This document shows, piece by piece, positions 31,401 to 41,592 of a DNA stretch of 64,000 nucleotides. Each line of letters starts with the position of its first letter. Position 1 is the first letter of the stretch. The DNA is from CAVWXT01 sp963759115 (GTDB lineage: Bacteria > Planctomycetota > Planctomycetia > Pirellulales > Thermoguttaceae), in assembly GCA_963759115.1 (NCBI GenBank), contig CAVWXT010000006.1:868001-932000 (forward strand), read 5' to 3'. A program made the translations under genes and the position numbers. Under the pieces are notes generated by a model. That model saw only the letters and a program-made list of their open reading frames with translations. It did not search any database and was not told the origin of the DNA.

Positions 31401-32351
31401 GTCCAGCAACGACACCGTGACTTCGTACACGTTCTGCGGCGTGTGGATGTCCCAGAGCTTCTCGGGCTTCCACGTTTCCCTCAGGGCGATGACGCCGTCC
31501 CTGAGGTCGCCGCCTCCGAACGTCTTGCCCGTGAACTCGGCTATCTTATTCCCGTGCTCGGCGACCAGGGCGCGAAGGAAATACCGCTTATCCGCCGTCA
31601 TGCCTTCCAGCGCGGCGTGGAACGTAATCTCTCCCTTGCGGACGGACGTATCGACCTTGACGTCGGCGATCCGCGCGCCGGAAGGAACTCCGGCGAGATA
31701 GACATCCCCGCACAAGCCGCGGCGTGCGACGGCTCCCCTGCCCCGTCGGGGCGCATTGCTGTCGCTGAACACGGCCACAATATCGCGTAATGGTAGGGCT
31801 GTGACTTTGATGGCAAGCATGTGCCGACTGCCCGGACGGCAGATCGGTGTAAGGTCCACCTCACCGGACGGAAAGAACGCCTCGCCCGCCTTCTGGCCGT
31901 CCACGTACACGGCGGCGCGGGAATTCAGGCATTCCAGCGACAGAATGACCCGGCGGCCCTTCCATTGCTCGGGCACGCTGATCTCCCGCCGGTACCAGGC
32001 CGCGTTGACGCCTTCCAGCGACGTGTCCTTCCAACTCGGATGGGCATAGACCGTCTGGCTCTCCTTCTGCGCGTTGTTCGCGAGTCGCGGCCAAGGGCCG
32101 GGCACCTTGAAATAGCCCCAGCCGTCGGCAGGCACCCCGTCGGATTTGTTGCCCGCCGGTTGCCACTGCCATAAGCCATTGATGCAGATCCGTTCGCGGG
32201 TAGGTGTCGTCTCGCGGTGTGCCTTGTCCAAGTCCCAGACCGCCTTCACGCCCGGGGGCAATTGCACCGCTTGCTCCTGGCCAAGACTAGTGCTCAAAGC
32301 GACCGCAGTGCAGAGAAGAGATGTAAGTGAAACCAGCCAACGATTGCTCAT
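28434..32351 (-). CDS. Secreted GH2-like (beta-galactosidase family) protein, copy 1
   Basis: About 1305 residues. The start MSNRWLVSLTSLLCTAVALS at 32351 is a signal peptide. The sugar-binding jelly roll has GLWQWQP and AAWYRREISVPEQW; an Ig-like domain and a TIM barrel follow. The nucleophile region is intact (YTCEYGAPY, Glu codon at 30684-30686). At the acid/base site the usual GNE is replaced: QNHPSVVFYSMSHN. The C-terminal 500 residues hold Ig-like and class I glutamine-amidotransferase-like parts. The paralogue at 37530-41243 shares the whole architecture and the same substitution. The frame is unbroken. Confidence 0.85.
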   Translation of the reverse strand: MSNRWLVSLTSLLCTAVALSTSLGQEQAVQLPPGVKAVWDLDKAHRETTPTRERICINGLWQWQPAGNKSDGVPADGWGYFKVPGPWPRLANNAQKESQTVYAHPSWKDTSLEGVNAAWYRREISVPEQWKGRRVILSLECLNSRAAVYVDGQKAGEAFFPSGEVDLTPICRPGSRHMLAIKVTALPLRDIVAVFSDSNAPRRGRGAVARRGLCGDVYLAGVPSGARIADVKVDTSVRKGEITFHAALEGMTADKRYFLRALVAEHGNKIAEFTGKTFGGGDLRDGVIALRETWKPEKLWDIHTPQNVYEVTVSLLDAGGAVLDTAAPVRFGFREFWIEGRDFYLNGSRIFLSNFPITNAAVGPATATYEAAKESMLRLKNLGVNFHYTNAFNCQPGAHLSYRELLRAADNVGMLIAFTQPHFGDYEWTAKDADRDNGYARHAAAYVRVAQNHPSVVFYSMSHNATGYNGDMDPDMIDGIKDPRSPAAKRNTETALRAEAIVRGLDPSRVVYHHSSGNLGSMHTSNFYPNFTPIQELCDWFEHWATKGVKPVYTCEYGAPYMWDWGLYRGWYKGTRTFGSATVPWEVCFAEWNSQFLGDRAYKISEPEKIDLRWENKQLRAGKLPHHWDYPYDLDPRSFDDCQTVLARYLIDDWRAYRTWGVSALNATEAAKLWKPRPGLDRRRRKPLPVDWEHLHRPGFSADFTEEPRYQSLELDYERSDFVPSPLAADFVRANSPLLAYIGGKPDAFTSKDHNFRAGATVEKQLIVLNNCRQTVKCDCSWSLKVSPAVTGTKAISLPTGQQERIPLRFELPAGLSAGGYELTATVKFSNGETQTDAFTLHVLPPAPAVKPAVKIALWDPKGETAKLLAGLGVKCQAVAADANLAGYDVLIVGREAMSADGPGPNAGRVRDGLKVIVFEQGSQVLEQRFGFRVAEYGLRNVFPRIADHPILAGLDAENLRDWRGEATIVAPRLKGEVNDKLFSGVQTVKWCGIPVTRVWRCGNRGSVASVLIEKPARGNFLPILDGGYSLQYSPLMVYREGKGVVVFCQMDVTGRTETDPAAERLVRNILSYVSEWKPAANRQALYVGDPAGKGHLEQAGVEAALYNGGKLSAEQVLIVGPGGGKQLSAHAAAIAEWLAAGGRLLAIGLDQADVKPLLPSVTMKKAEHIAAYFEPFSMASPMAGVGPADVHNRDPKDYQLVSGGAKIIGDGVLATSENGNVVFCQAVPWQCDYSKEQHNVKQTFRRASFLLTRLLSNLGVETPTPVLARFSSPVQAQKAEKRWLVGLYLDQPEEWDDPYRFFRW

Positions 32352-32542
32352 GTCGCACCTTGTAAGCAGGAAGGAAAACGAGCGGAAGGGCATGAGTCAA
32401 GATACTCAGCCGAGCTGCAAGTGTCAACCAACAGCGAACAAGCAGGAAGTCGTTGCTTGACATTCTGCCGGCCGATAGCTAGGCTTGATTCTGCAGCCTA
32501 CCCCATCATGCCTTCTGGAACGCTTCTCAGCCCAAAGGGACC

Positions 32543-33910
32543 ATGCCAATGACCCTATTGCCATCCCGACATCTCTCGGAGAAATCGCGAGTCCTACCGG
32601 TCATCTCCATGATTCTCGCGGCGACAATCGCCGCGCCCCGGCCTATTCGGGCGAGCACTCCGGTCGAAAAGGCCACGATTATCGACGAGGAGATGACGTT
32701 TGATAGCTGTAGCGCGGCCGTCGCCACCTATCAGACGCCCATCACCACGTATCACGATTGCGTCTACACGGTTTACCTCGATCCAAATCGGCACATCTGT
32801 ATAGCGAAGAAGTCCCGTGGGACGGTAACCAGCAAAGATATAAACGGCACCGCGGTTGCCAATGACCGCTACCACATGGCGCCGTCGGTAGGCCTGGATA
32901 ACGACGGGTACATCCATGTTACCGGAGGAATGCACGGCGCCGATCAATGGCTGTATTGGGTGTCGGATCGTCCCGAGGACATAGCCGCCTTCACTTACCA
33001 GGGCGACACGAAGCAGTCGCCGCCGGGAAAACACATCACCTATCCGAGGTTCTATAACGACCGGAACGGCGCTTTGTACGTCTCTTTCCGCCACTCGGTC
33101 GACAACGCGCTCTATCGTAAATGGACCCCCGGCTGCCAAGGCGGGGGCTTGGCCAAGTATGACTGTAGCTCGAAGACGTGGACCCAGTTGGGCGGCACCA
33201 GCTATCCCAGAGGCTTGAGCTATGAAAAGAGCTTGTTTTGGACGGACAAGGACTCCGGAGACGGCTACGAGCCCGGCATCATGTACGTCTATTTCGATGC
33301 CAAGAGCCGCATGCACGTCGCGTACATGATGCAAGATCAGTACAATTCTTCCGGCGGCGGCTATAACGGGTTCTATCTGGTGTACGCCTATTCCGATGAT
33401 GGCGGCGCCACCTTCTATCGTGCCAACGGCGCCCAATATGCCGCGCTGCCTATCACGCACAACAGCGGCGATGCCATCGTGGGGCCGTCTTTCACGCACA
33501 CGGAAGGCGCACGGTACGGCCTGTATTCAGAGGCAATTGGCATGGGACGAGGCGGCGACGGGAAGATCATGGCGACATTCGCCCAGCGCAAGAAGGGCGG
33601 TACGGCCGTCTACTACTCGAAATACGATCATGGATGGACGACTCCGGTCGTGACGACGCTGGGCCCCTACATCCCCATATTCTTGTCGGATAACGAAGGC
33701 AAACTGACGGGCTACAAGAGCACCCGCGGCACCTATGTCCTGAAAAGGAGTCTCGACAGCGGGGAAACGTGGCAGGATTACCCTATCGCCCCATGCTCGG
33801 ATTTGATGTTTGACTGGCGGTACGGGTACGCTACGGGAAGTTTCAGGTACCAGGTATTTACGCCTGATCGTAAGATCAAAGTCTATACGGCAGCGTTCTC
33901 GGACAACTGA
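32543..33910 (+). CDS. Secreted BNR-4 repeat protein, probable polysaccharide lyase-like propeller
   Basis: 455 residues, unbroken. A hydrophobic stretch near residues 17-35 (VISMILAATIAAPRPIRAS) acts as the signal peptide. The rest is a seven-bladed propeller of the BNR-4 type: MAPSVGLDNDGYIHV, ITYPRFYNDRNGALYVSFR and YSDDGGATFYRANG are blade signatures. Relatives include ulvan-lyase-type enzymes, but no catalytic set can be assigned by eye. It is the only plus-strand gene inside the minus-strand carbohydrate locus and is divergent from GH2 copy 1, so the 191-base gap probably carries both promoters. Confidence 0.75.
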   Translation: MPMTLLPSRHLSEKSRVLPVISMILAATIAAPRPIRASTPVEKATIIDEEMTFDSCSAAVATYQTPITTYHDCVYTVYLDPNRHICIAKKSRGTVTSKDINGTAVANDRYHMAPSVGLDNDGYIHVTGGMHGADQWLYWVSDRPEDIAAFTYQGDTKQSPPGKHITYPRFYNDRNGALYVSFRHSVDNALYRKWTPGCQGGGLAKYDCSSKTWTQLGGTSYPRGLSYEKSLFWTDKDSGDGYEPGIMYVYFDAKSRMHVAYMMQDQYNSSGGGYNGFYLVYAYSDDGGATFYRANGAQYAALPITHNSGDAIVGPSFTHTEGARYGLYSEAIGMGRGGDGKIMATFAQRKKGGTAVYYSKYDHGWTTPVVTTLGPYIPIFLSDNEGKLTGYKSTRGTYVLKRSLDSGETWQDYPIAPCSDLMFDWRYGYATGSFRYQVFTPDRKIKVYTAAFSDN

Positions 33911-33930
33911 GATTCCGCGACAACATGCAC

Positions 33931-36900
33931 TTACCAGGTGACAGGGAGTTCCAGGACCTGGCTTTTTCCCGCCATGTCTCCACTCGGCAATTCGAAGGTC
34001 GCACTCTGTTCTTTTTGCGAAGTGTTGATGGTGACATGCACCGTAAAGAACTCTCCGCCCGGACTGGAAACGGCAATGCGCGTTGAATTGCCGCGTTTGG
34101 TCAATAGCACCAGGCACGGGTGATCGACTTTCACCGTTGCACCAGCCGCCAGCGCAACGTTGCCTGGCCGGTAAAATACGATTTCCGCCACGCCGATCTG
34201 GTCGTTGATTACCGCCTGCTGCTCTGTTGTGTTCGCGATCACCCGCACCGGCGGATGCTCCTGCCACTCAACAAGCTGCTCCGCGTTGATGCCGGGCAGA
34301 ATCGCATAGGCATATTGGGCGTCCCGTGGACGGACCCCGTGGTCAATCCAGAGCGTAAACACGGATGTGGTTGCCGGCGTATTCGATCGCCCTCTTCCGC
34401 CGAACCTCGAATCTCCGGCCTGAGGGCCAATTTTCAGCGTGGCGGCAGCCGGTCCCAGCAACGTATAACCGATCTCGTCGTGCAGCACCCACGACGATGG
34501 TTGAACGCTGGCTTCCCCCGGCTCGGCCGCATGCCCATCAATCAGCACCGGTCCGTGCAGCCCCGTTTGATTCAGGGTTGTTCCGACGGGCTCATCGCGC
34601 GAGGAGTTGATGCCGGCGCCCAGCGCCACGACCTCCCGGTCAAAGAAGAACCACGCTTTGCGACCCCACGTTGACACATTGAGCCGGGGAGTGAGGGGAA
34701 GCGGTTCCGTCTCCTCAAACACCAGGGCGGCGGCGCCATAGACGCCGTCGGAGACTCCTCCCACGAAGGATTCCGGCTGCATGACGTTTCTCACCGGCGG
34801 CGTGGTCATGTGGGGCGAGGTCACGCCGGGCAAGCGCCCCCAATCCAAGACGGGCAAAATATCCTTGTATTCATCGCCGCGCCGCAGTATCCAGGTGGCG
34901 CCGAAGGGGAGGTAGCATCCTTTCATATTCTCGGCATGGATGGTTTCAGTGCCCACGGTCCGGCTGGACACCATTTTGACGGAAATGTAATACGCCTCCC
35001 GCTGGTGGGTCATGAAATCGGAGTTCCAGAAGTAGCGGTTGCCAAGAAAACTGTACGGCTTTCCCGTTCCTTCAATGTGCTTCTTCAGCGCCATCAACTC
35101 GCCGGCGCGATCCGGCAACAAGGCGGCAAGCTGATCGCACACCTCGGCAAAATCCGCTGCCCCCTGGGCGGCGTCCTGCGCAACAGGGTGCGGCCGAAAG
35201 CGCTGTAATCCAACACCTTCCCTCGAATCATGTGCCCGTCGCCCTCCAGAAAGTGATCGGCGAGCAACGAGAGCTTTTCACGAGTGAAGGCGTAGCGGGT
35301 TCCTGCGAGGATCGTGGCATATTTGCACGTATCGACGATGAAGTCGTGGCCATACCCGCCGTTGTAAAGTTGCGGACCGTGTTGGTGAAAACTGAAATCG
35401 CGTTGAATGCCTTCGCCGGCGCTCAAGCGGATTTCCCTCTGCATCGCATCACTGCCTGCGGCGATGTCCTTGCCGGAGCGTGCCAGCGCCCCGCGCAGCA
35501 CTTGTTGCTGTGCGTACCAGACCAGGTTTTCCCCAGTGGCATAGGTGGGATAGACTTCCGTAGGGCAGGAATAGTAGGTCAATCCCTGGCGCAAAAGCTC
35601 GGCCGGCAAAACATCCTCGAGCGATATCAAAATGCGCGAAAGCTGCATCGGCTCACCGATGGTGTTGTCCCACCAGTTGTCCGAGATGGAATGCTCCTTA
35701 TACCAACACTGGAGCCCGCGCCGACCCCGTCGAGCATTTTCGGCGAGTGGTAGTCCGGGCTGGCAGGAGTGGCGCAGGCGTTGGCCATCTGGACCAGCCG
35801 GCTTAAGTCGCGCATTCGAGCGACGGTTCGGGGTGGTAGGATTGGCGTAGACGCTTGCCGGCAGGGCCGGCGGGCGCTCGTACTTGATATCAGGCCAATG
35901 CCCGTCCGCCGACAGGGAAGAAAGCCACTCCGCCGCGCGCGAATTGCTGAGCCCGCGAGCGTCGCGCAGCGAGTTGGAGTCGGGCTTGGCGAACTCCACC
36001 TTCAACCGCCGCAAGATCAAGGCCAGATCATCCGCGTCGGACTCAAATCGCAGGCATGTCAGTGTGCCGCCGTTTGAGCGCACGTACAGACAACCGTCGT
36101 GCAGGACCGGATGCGACCAGTATCGTCCACCGGGCAGTTTCTTGCGAAACGTCTCTCTGTATTGGATGCCGTCCAGCACGCCCCAGGCAATCTCGCCCGA
36201 CTGCGTGACGGTGATGAGCTTGTCGGCGGCCAGGACAAGGTTGCCGAAGGGTTGCGGCGTCTGCCACTTCACCTTTCCGGTTTCAAGGTCGACGCACATC
36301 ATCCGGTCGCTCGCCTTGGTGCCGCAACCTGCCAACGCGAACAGGTGGCCGTTGTGGATGACCTGCTGGTTGAAAGTGAACCAATCCCACTCGTTGTAGA
36401 TGAGGTCCTTGCACAGCCAGTCTTCGGCCCACTGGCCACCCTTGCAGGAGAGCTTGCTCAGCCCGTAACGTCCGTGCATGAGAATCAGGCTATCCTGGAA
36501 CAGTGCCGGCGTGACCGCATTGTTGTTGGAACGCCGCTTCGCCCAGTCCGGCGCGTCACCCAGGAGAGACGCTCCCGTGCCCGGATCAACGATGTCGAGG
36601 TTATGGCACGTTTGCACGACAAGAGCGGGACGGTCGACCACGGGATTCCCCCGGGGAAGAGGCAGAATCGTGGCATAGGAGGGAACAGCATCCTGGCCGG
36701 ACCACGCGATTTCCCCTGTGTCCCGGTTCATCGCGAGCCCCTTTTCGGTGACGTTCAGGAACACCAGGTCCTCCCAGACGATAGGCGAATCGGCGAATCC
36801 CCACCACGCGCCCTTCGGCGACCACTTCTCCACGGAGGCGGTCCAAATATCCTTCCCGTCTCGCGCGTCGAGGCAGTGGACCTGTCCATTGCGGCTGAAG

Positions 36901-37340
36901 GTGTAGAGGCGGCCGTTGGCAACCGTCGGCGTGCTGCTCGGTCCGCCTTCGTAGTTGTTTGCCATCAGCCCGCAGTCGTAGGCAACCGACCACTTCTCCT
37001 CGCCGGTCAGGGGATCGAGGCAGTAAACAACGTCCTGATCCTTGCGGTTGCCCATCGTATAGAGCTTGCCATCGACGATGGTTACGGAGGAGCAGCCCGG
37101 TCCAATCTCATGCGACCAGACTTGCTGGATCCCCTTTGGATCGAACGGCTTGGCCACAGTTGGGACGCCGTTGTAGTTGGGCCCGAGAAAGTGCGCCCAG
37201 TTGCGAGCGACGCCTGCCCCAGCCGGCGGTGAACTGAACTTCCCCAGATGCTGACCTTGGGCAACCACGCCAAACGCGACCGACGCCGCCACGGCAGCGA
37301 TCGCCGCCCATAGATGGGGCTTTTTCCACCTGTCCGTCAT
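33931..37340 (-). CDS. PQQ-propeller / polysaccharide lyase family 8 fusion protein
   Basis: About 1135 residues with three frame changes (near 35815, 35715 and 35150). AGGAGG precedes ATG 37340, which opens a signal peptide. Residues 40-480 form a PQQ-like (BamB-type) propeller with WAHFLGPNYNGVP and YCLDPLTGEEKW. Residues 490-760 are the alpha/alpha toroid of PL8: SDNWWDNTIGEP holds the catalytic Asn, and FSFHQHGPQLYNGGYG the His and Tyr. The C-terminus is the PL8 beta-sandwich. PL8 enzymes cut uronic-acid polymers such as hyaluronan, chondroitin or xanthan. The propeller and toroid are in one unbroken frame, so the fusion is direct. Confidence 0.85.
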
Positions 37341-37529
37341 TTCGCCTCCTCGGCTATGATTCGTGCCTTGCTGCGTGAAATTTCGTTAGAATCTCCTCAA
37401 GCGTTCCATCAACGCAAATTCTTGAGCACCACTCCCGCGCATGGGTCGGCAGCCACGCGAAGCAGAACGTCTCAATTTTCCTGCGTCCGGTGATAGTGCT
37501 CGACTGAGGGCGGCTGCCGGCGGCCCTCT

Positions 37530-40500
37530 CTACCATCGGAAGAAGCGGTAGGGATCGTCCCAGTCCTCCGGCACGTCCAAGTAGTAACCCTTCAGCCAGC
37601 GCTGCTCGCCCTGGGTCACGGGACTCGAAAACCGCGTTAGCAGCGGCGTCTCGCCCCCCGCTCCCATGTTCCCCAGCAACCGCGCCGTGCCGCACGACAC
37701 CCGCCGAAACGTCCGCTTGATGTTCCTCTTCTCGCCCGAGTAGTCGAACTGCCACGGTGCAAGCTGACTGAACACCACCCGGCCCTGCTGGGCTATCGCC
37801 AACACGCCGTCGCCGACGACTTGCGCACCTTCGGTGACCAGCGGCACCTTCCGCGGATCGCGGTTATGCACGTCCGCCGGAGACACGCCCACCAGCGCCG
37901 AGCCCGCGCCCTGCGGCTTGAAATACGCCGCGATGTGTTCCGCCACGTTCATCTTGACCTTGACCGGCAGGAAGGAGTTCGCCTCCTCCTCGCCCAGGCC
38001 GATCGCCAGCACCCGTCCGCCCGCTGCAAGGAAGTCGCCGACGGGCCCCGCGCCGAGCGCAGGAGCCCCGCCGGGGCCCACCACGAGCACCTGCTCCGGC
38101 GAAAGACTGCCGGCCTGGTAGTCGGCCGCTGCGAGGCCGGTGGATTGGAGATACTGCTTGCCCGCCGGCTCACCGGCGTAGACGACACTGCGGCGCGGCG
38201 CCGGCTGCCAGCCCGCTACATACCGCAGCATGTTCCGGGCCAGCGCCTCGGCCGCCGGATCGCTCTCGGTCCGCCCGCTCACGTCGGTCTGGCAGAACAG
38301 CACCATGCCGCGCCCCTCGCGATACTCCATAAGCGAGGTGTACTGCAGCGCGTAGCCGCCGTCGAGGATCGAGAGGAAGTCGCCCGCGGCCGGCTTCTCG
38401 ATCAGCGCCGAGGCCACGTTGCCCCGGTTGCCGCAGCGCCAGGCCCGCTTGACGCGGAGGCCGGCCCATTCCACGGTGGGAGAGTAGTCGAGCTCGTACG
38501 GAAGGCGCGGCGGAAGGATCGTGGCCTCTCCGTGCCAATTCCAGAGGTGCTCGTCGCGGAGGCCGGCCAGCAGCGGATGGTCGGACACGCGTCTGAAGAC
38601 CCAGCGCAAGCCATACTCCGCAACGCGGAAGCCGAACCGTTTCTCCAGCACGTCCCCCGTCTGCTCGAAGACGATGACCTTCATGCCATCGCGGACGCGG
38701 GAGATATCGGGCGCCGCGCCGCCGAGCGTCAGGGCGCCCTTGCCGACGATGAACACGTCGTACGCGCGGAGGTCTGCGTTGGTCTCATTCACCCTGTCGA
38801 ACGTAATGCCCAGGCTTCTCAGGAGCGAGGACGTTTCGCCGTTGGGATCGAAAACCGCGATCCGTTGCTTGATCTGGAGCGCTTCTGGCGCCGGCAAAAC
38901 GTCGATGGCGAACTTGTCTTCCTGCGTCTGGCCGTTGCTGAAGCGCACCGTGGCGTCAAGGGCGTACTGGCCCGGCGCCAGGCCCGCCGGCAACTCGAAC
39001 TTCAGCGGGATGCGCTCCTGCTGGCCGGTCGGCAGCGTGATCGCCTTTGCGCCGGTCAGGGCGTTGGGCAGGCCGAGCGACCACTGGCAGTCGCACGTGA
39101 CCGTCTCGCGGGAGTTGTTGATGACGATAAGCTGCTTCGCGACGGTCTGGCCGGGCAGGAAGTTGTGGTCCTTGCTCGTGAAGGCCCCCGGCTTGCCGCC
39201 GATGTAGGCCAACAGCGGCATGTTGTTGCGCAGCAGGGCGGCCGGGGCATGGTTCAGGTAGTCCGTCGGATCGTTCACCGACAGCCCCCAGGTGCGGAAC
39301 GCGCGCCAGTTGTCGGCGACGTACATCGAGTAGACTCCCTCGCGCTCGGGATGCGTGTAGCTGAGCCTGAAGGGATAGTCCCAGCGGTGCCAGAGTTCGC
39401 CCTTGCGGAACTTCTCGGCCTCCCAGCGCAGGTTCGCCTTCTCGTGCTCGCCGATCTGGTAGGCGGAATCTCCGTAGAACTGCGCGTCCCACTCCGCCAG
39501 GCAGAACTCCCAAGGCACCACGGCGCTGCCAAACTCCCGTTTTCCCTTGTACCATCCGTGGTACATGGCCCAGTCCCAGGGATATGGCACGCCGTACTCG
39601 TTCAAATGCAAGGGCTTGACCCCGACCGTGGCCCAGTGCTCGAACCAGTCGCTCATTTCCTGGATCGGCGTCCAGTCCGCGTAGAAGTTGACGGTGTGCA
39701 TCGAGCCCAGGTTGCCCCCGGCATGATGGTAGAGGATGCGGCTCGCGTCGAAGCGCTTGACGATCGCCTCGGCACGCAGGGCCTCTCGCACGTTGCGCCC
39801 GCGCGACCACGCCGACCGGTCCACCAGACCGTCGATCAGGTCGGGGTTCATGTCGTCGGCATACCCGCAGCCGTTGTGGCTCGTGGCGTAGAAGACCACC
39901 GAGGGATGGTTGCCGGCCACGCGGGTGTAGAACTCCGCATGCTCGGCATAGCCGTTCGTGTTGTCCGCGTCGGGCTTGGCCCAGTCGTAAGCGCTGAAGT
40001 GCGGCTGGGTCAGGGCGACGAGCGTGCCGAAATCATCGGCAGCCCGGAGGACCCCCTCAAAGCTCGCGTGGGCCCCCGGCTCACAGCCGAAGCCGCCGGC
40101 GGCGACGAAGTTGATGCCGAGGCTCTTGTGGCGTTTCAGGGTCTCGATCGCGCGGTCGTAGTCCCAACCAGGCTGGCTGCGGGTGAAGGAGAGAAAGACG
40201 CGCGTGCCGTTCAGGTAGAAGTCCCGCCCGTCGATCCAGAACTCCCGGAACCCGAACCGCTCGGGCAGGGCCTCGTCCAGAACCTTCCCCTGGGCGTCCA
40301 ACAGTGAAAGTGTCACGTCGTACTGGTTCTTCGGCGTGTTCATGTCCCAGAGCTTGTCGGGATGCCAATCTTCGGTGACCCGAATGCGACCGTTTGAGAC
40401 GTCATCCCCGCGAAAGGACTTGCTGGTGAACTCCTTGACCGTCTTCTCCCCGTCCTTGATCTTCGCGCGGAAGGCGTACGTCGCTTTCGGATCGACGCCG

Positions 40501-41243
40501 TCCAGGGCCGTGTCGAAGGCGATCTGCCAATTGCGCACCGACGGCTCCGCCCGCAGGTGCCGGATGCGGGCGCCTTGCGGCGTCCCTACGAGGCAGACGT
40601 CTCCGCACAGGCCGCGTCGCCCCACCTGGCCCCGCACTTCCTTCGCGGCATCGCTGTCGTTGTAGGACATCATGACGGCCTTCAGCGGCATGGCGATGAC
40701 GAGCACGCTCAGCACGTGCTTCTCGCCGGGCCGGCACACCGCGGTGAGGTCCACTTCCCCGGCCGGGAACCGCATGTCGGCCACCTTCCGACCGTCCACG
40801 TAGACGGTGGCGAAGGAGTTGAGGAACTCCGTGGTGAACGCCACCCGCCGGCCGGTCCATTCTGCCGGTACGGCGACCTCCACCTGATACCAGGCGGCAG
40901 TCACGTCCCGCAGTTGGCCTGCATTCCAGGCCGGGTTCGGGTAGAACGACGGACTGCCGCCCTTACGGTCGCCGCCTCCCGGCCATGGGCTCGGGACCTG
41001 GAGGTAGCCCCAACCATCGGCCGGCACGCGGTCCATTGCCTTGCCGGCCGGCTGCCATCGCCACAGCCCGGCCATGGAGATCCGTTCGCGCGTGGGGGTC
41101 GCCTCGCGCTTCGCCTCCTTAAGGTTCCACGTAGTCTGCTCCTTCGTCGGCACGGCCGACTGGGCCGGCTCTCGCATCATGCCGAAAGCAAGAACCGTGG
41201 CCAGGCACACGCCGAGTACGAACTTCCGAGACGAACTGTACAT
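37530..41243 (-). CDS. Secreted GH2-like (beta-galactosidase family) protein, copy 2
   Basis: About 1237 residues, unbroken. ATG 41243 lies behind AGGAGA and opens a signal peptide (MYSSSRKFVLGVCLATVLAF). Domain order equals copy 1 at 28434-32351, including the shared end WDDPYRFFRW. The nucleophile Glu is in LNEYGVPYPWDW (codon 39597-39599). The acid/base site reads NHPSVVFYATSHN, with His-Asn in place of Asn-Glu. The two copies differ throughout, so this is an old duplication. It lies 189 bases upstream of the PQQ-PL8 gene on the same strand. Confidence 0.85.
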   Translation of the reverse strand: MYSSSRKFVLGVCLATVLAFGMMREPAQSAVPTKEQTTWNLKEAKREATPTRERISMAGLWRWQPAGKAMDRVPADGWGYLQVPSPWPGGGDRKGGSPSFYPNPAWNAGQLRDVTAAWYQVEVAVPAEWTGRRVAFTTEFLNSFATVYVDGRKVADMRFPAGEVDLTAVCRPGEKHVLSVLVIAMPLKAVMMSYNDSDAAKEVRGQVGRRGLCGDVCLVGTPQGARIRHLRAEPSVRNWQIAFDTALDGVDPKATYAFRAKIKDGEKTVKEFTSKSFRGDDVSNGRIRVTEDWHPDKLWDMNTPKNQYDVTLSLLDAQGKVLDEALPERFGFREFWIDGRDFYLNGTRVFLSFTRSQPGWDYDRAIETLKRHKSLGINFVAAGGFGCEPGAHASFEGVLRAADDFGTLVALTQPHFSAYDWAKPDADNTNGYAEHAEFYTRVAGNHPSVVFYATSHNGCGYADDMNPDLIDGLVDRSAWSRGRNVREALRAEAIVKRFDASRILYHHAGGNLGSMHTVNFYADWTPIQEMSDWFEHWATVGVKPLHLNEYGVPYPWDWAMYHGWYKGKREFGSAVVPWEFCLAEWDAQFYGDSAYQIGEHEKANLRWEAEKFRKGELWHRWDYPFRLSYTHPEREGVYSMYVADNWRAFRTWGLSVNDPTDYLNHAPAALLRNNMPLLAYIGGKPGAFTSKDHNFLPGQTVAKQLIVINNSRETVTCDCQWSLGLPNALTGAKAITLPTGQQERIPLKFELPAGLAPGQYALDATVRFSNGQTQEDKFAIDVLPAPEALQIKQRIAVFDPNGETSSLLRSLGITFDRVNETNADLRAYDVFIVGKGALTLGGAAPDISRVRDGMKVIVFEQTGDVLEKRFGFRVAEYGLRWVFRRVSDHPLLAGLRDEHLWNWHGEATILPPRLPYELDYSPTVEWAGLRVKRAWRCGNRGNVASALIEKPAAGDFLSILDGGYALQYTSLMEYREGRGMVLFCQTDVSGRTESDPAAEALARNMLRYVAGWQPAPRRSVVYAGEPAGKQYLQSTGLAAADYQAGSLSPEQVLVVGPGGAPALGAGPVGDFLAAGGRVLAIGLGEEEANSFLPVKVKMNVAEHIAAYFKPQGAGSALVGVSPADVHNRDPRKVPLVTEGAQVVGDGVLAIAQQGRVVFSQLAPWQFDYSGEKRNIKRTFRRVSCGTARLLGNMGAGGETPLLTRFSSPVTQGEQRWLKGYYLDVPEDWDDPYRFFRW

Positions 41244-41592
41244 TGCATTTCTCCTTTCAGCAGCCACCGCCGTGGACACAAGCTCCCGACATCAGGCGCG
41301 AACCCCATCGGTATGGTCCGTCTGGCTGAGTGACATGGTTCAGGAAACGTGTTAGAATACGCCGGACGCAAACCCTAGCCTAATGATGGGCCGGCAAGAC
41401 GGCAAGTGGCCTGACCTGTCGCCTCGGGCGCTCTATCCCGGCAGGACGGCGAAACCAGTCAACCGATGGCACGGTTGCAAATCGTATCCGGCTTGCACGT
41501 TCTTCAAGGTGCAGATTGGGGATTACGTCAATAATCGGATCATACGCCAGGGTTTTTATCGCCAGAAGTCGAGCGAAGCGAAGGGAATTTTC
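41244..41592. other. Divergent intergenic region
   Basis: 349 bases between GH2 copy 2 (minus) and the transglutaminase-like gene (plus). On the minus strand TTGACT near 41458 with GGATAG about 17 bases on is a weak promoter candidate. On the plus strand TAGAAT near 41354 is an isolated -10-like box. An in-frame extension of the plus-strand gene is open back to 41383 but lacks protein character. Confidence 0.35.

Noticed and set aside
37354..37755. Small minus-strand frame at the 3' end of GH2 copy 2
   Set aside because: It is an out-of-frame reading of the GH2 C-terminus.
41466..41480. Sigma-54-like TGGCACGGTTGCA before the transglutaminase-like gene
   Set aside because: The two halves are adjacent instead of spaced, so -24 and -12 would not be one helical turn apart.
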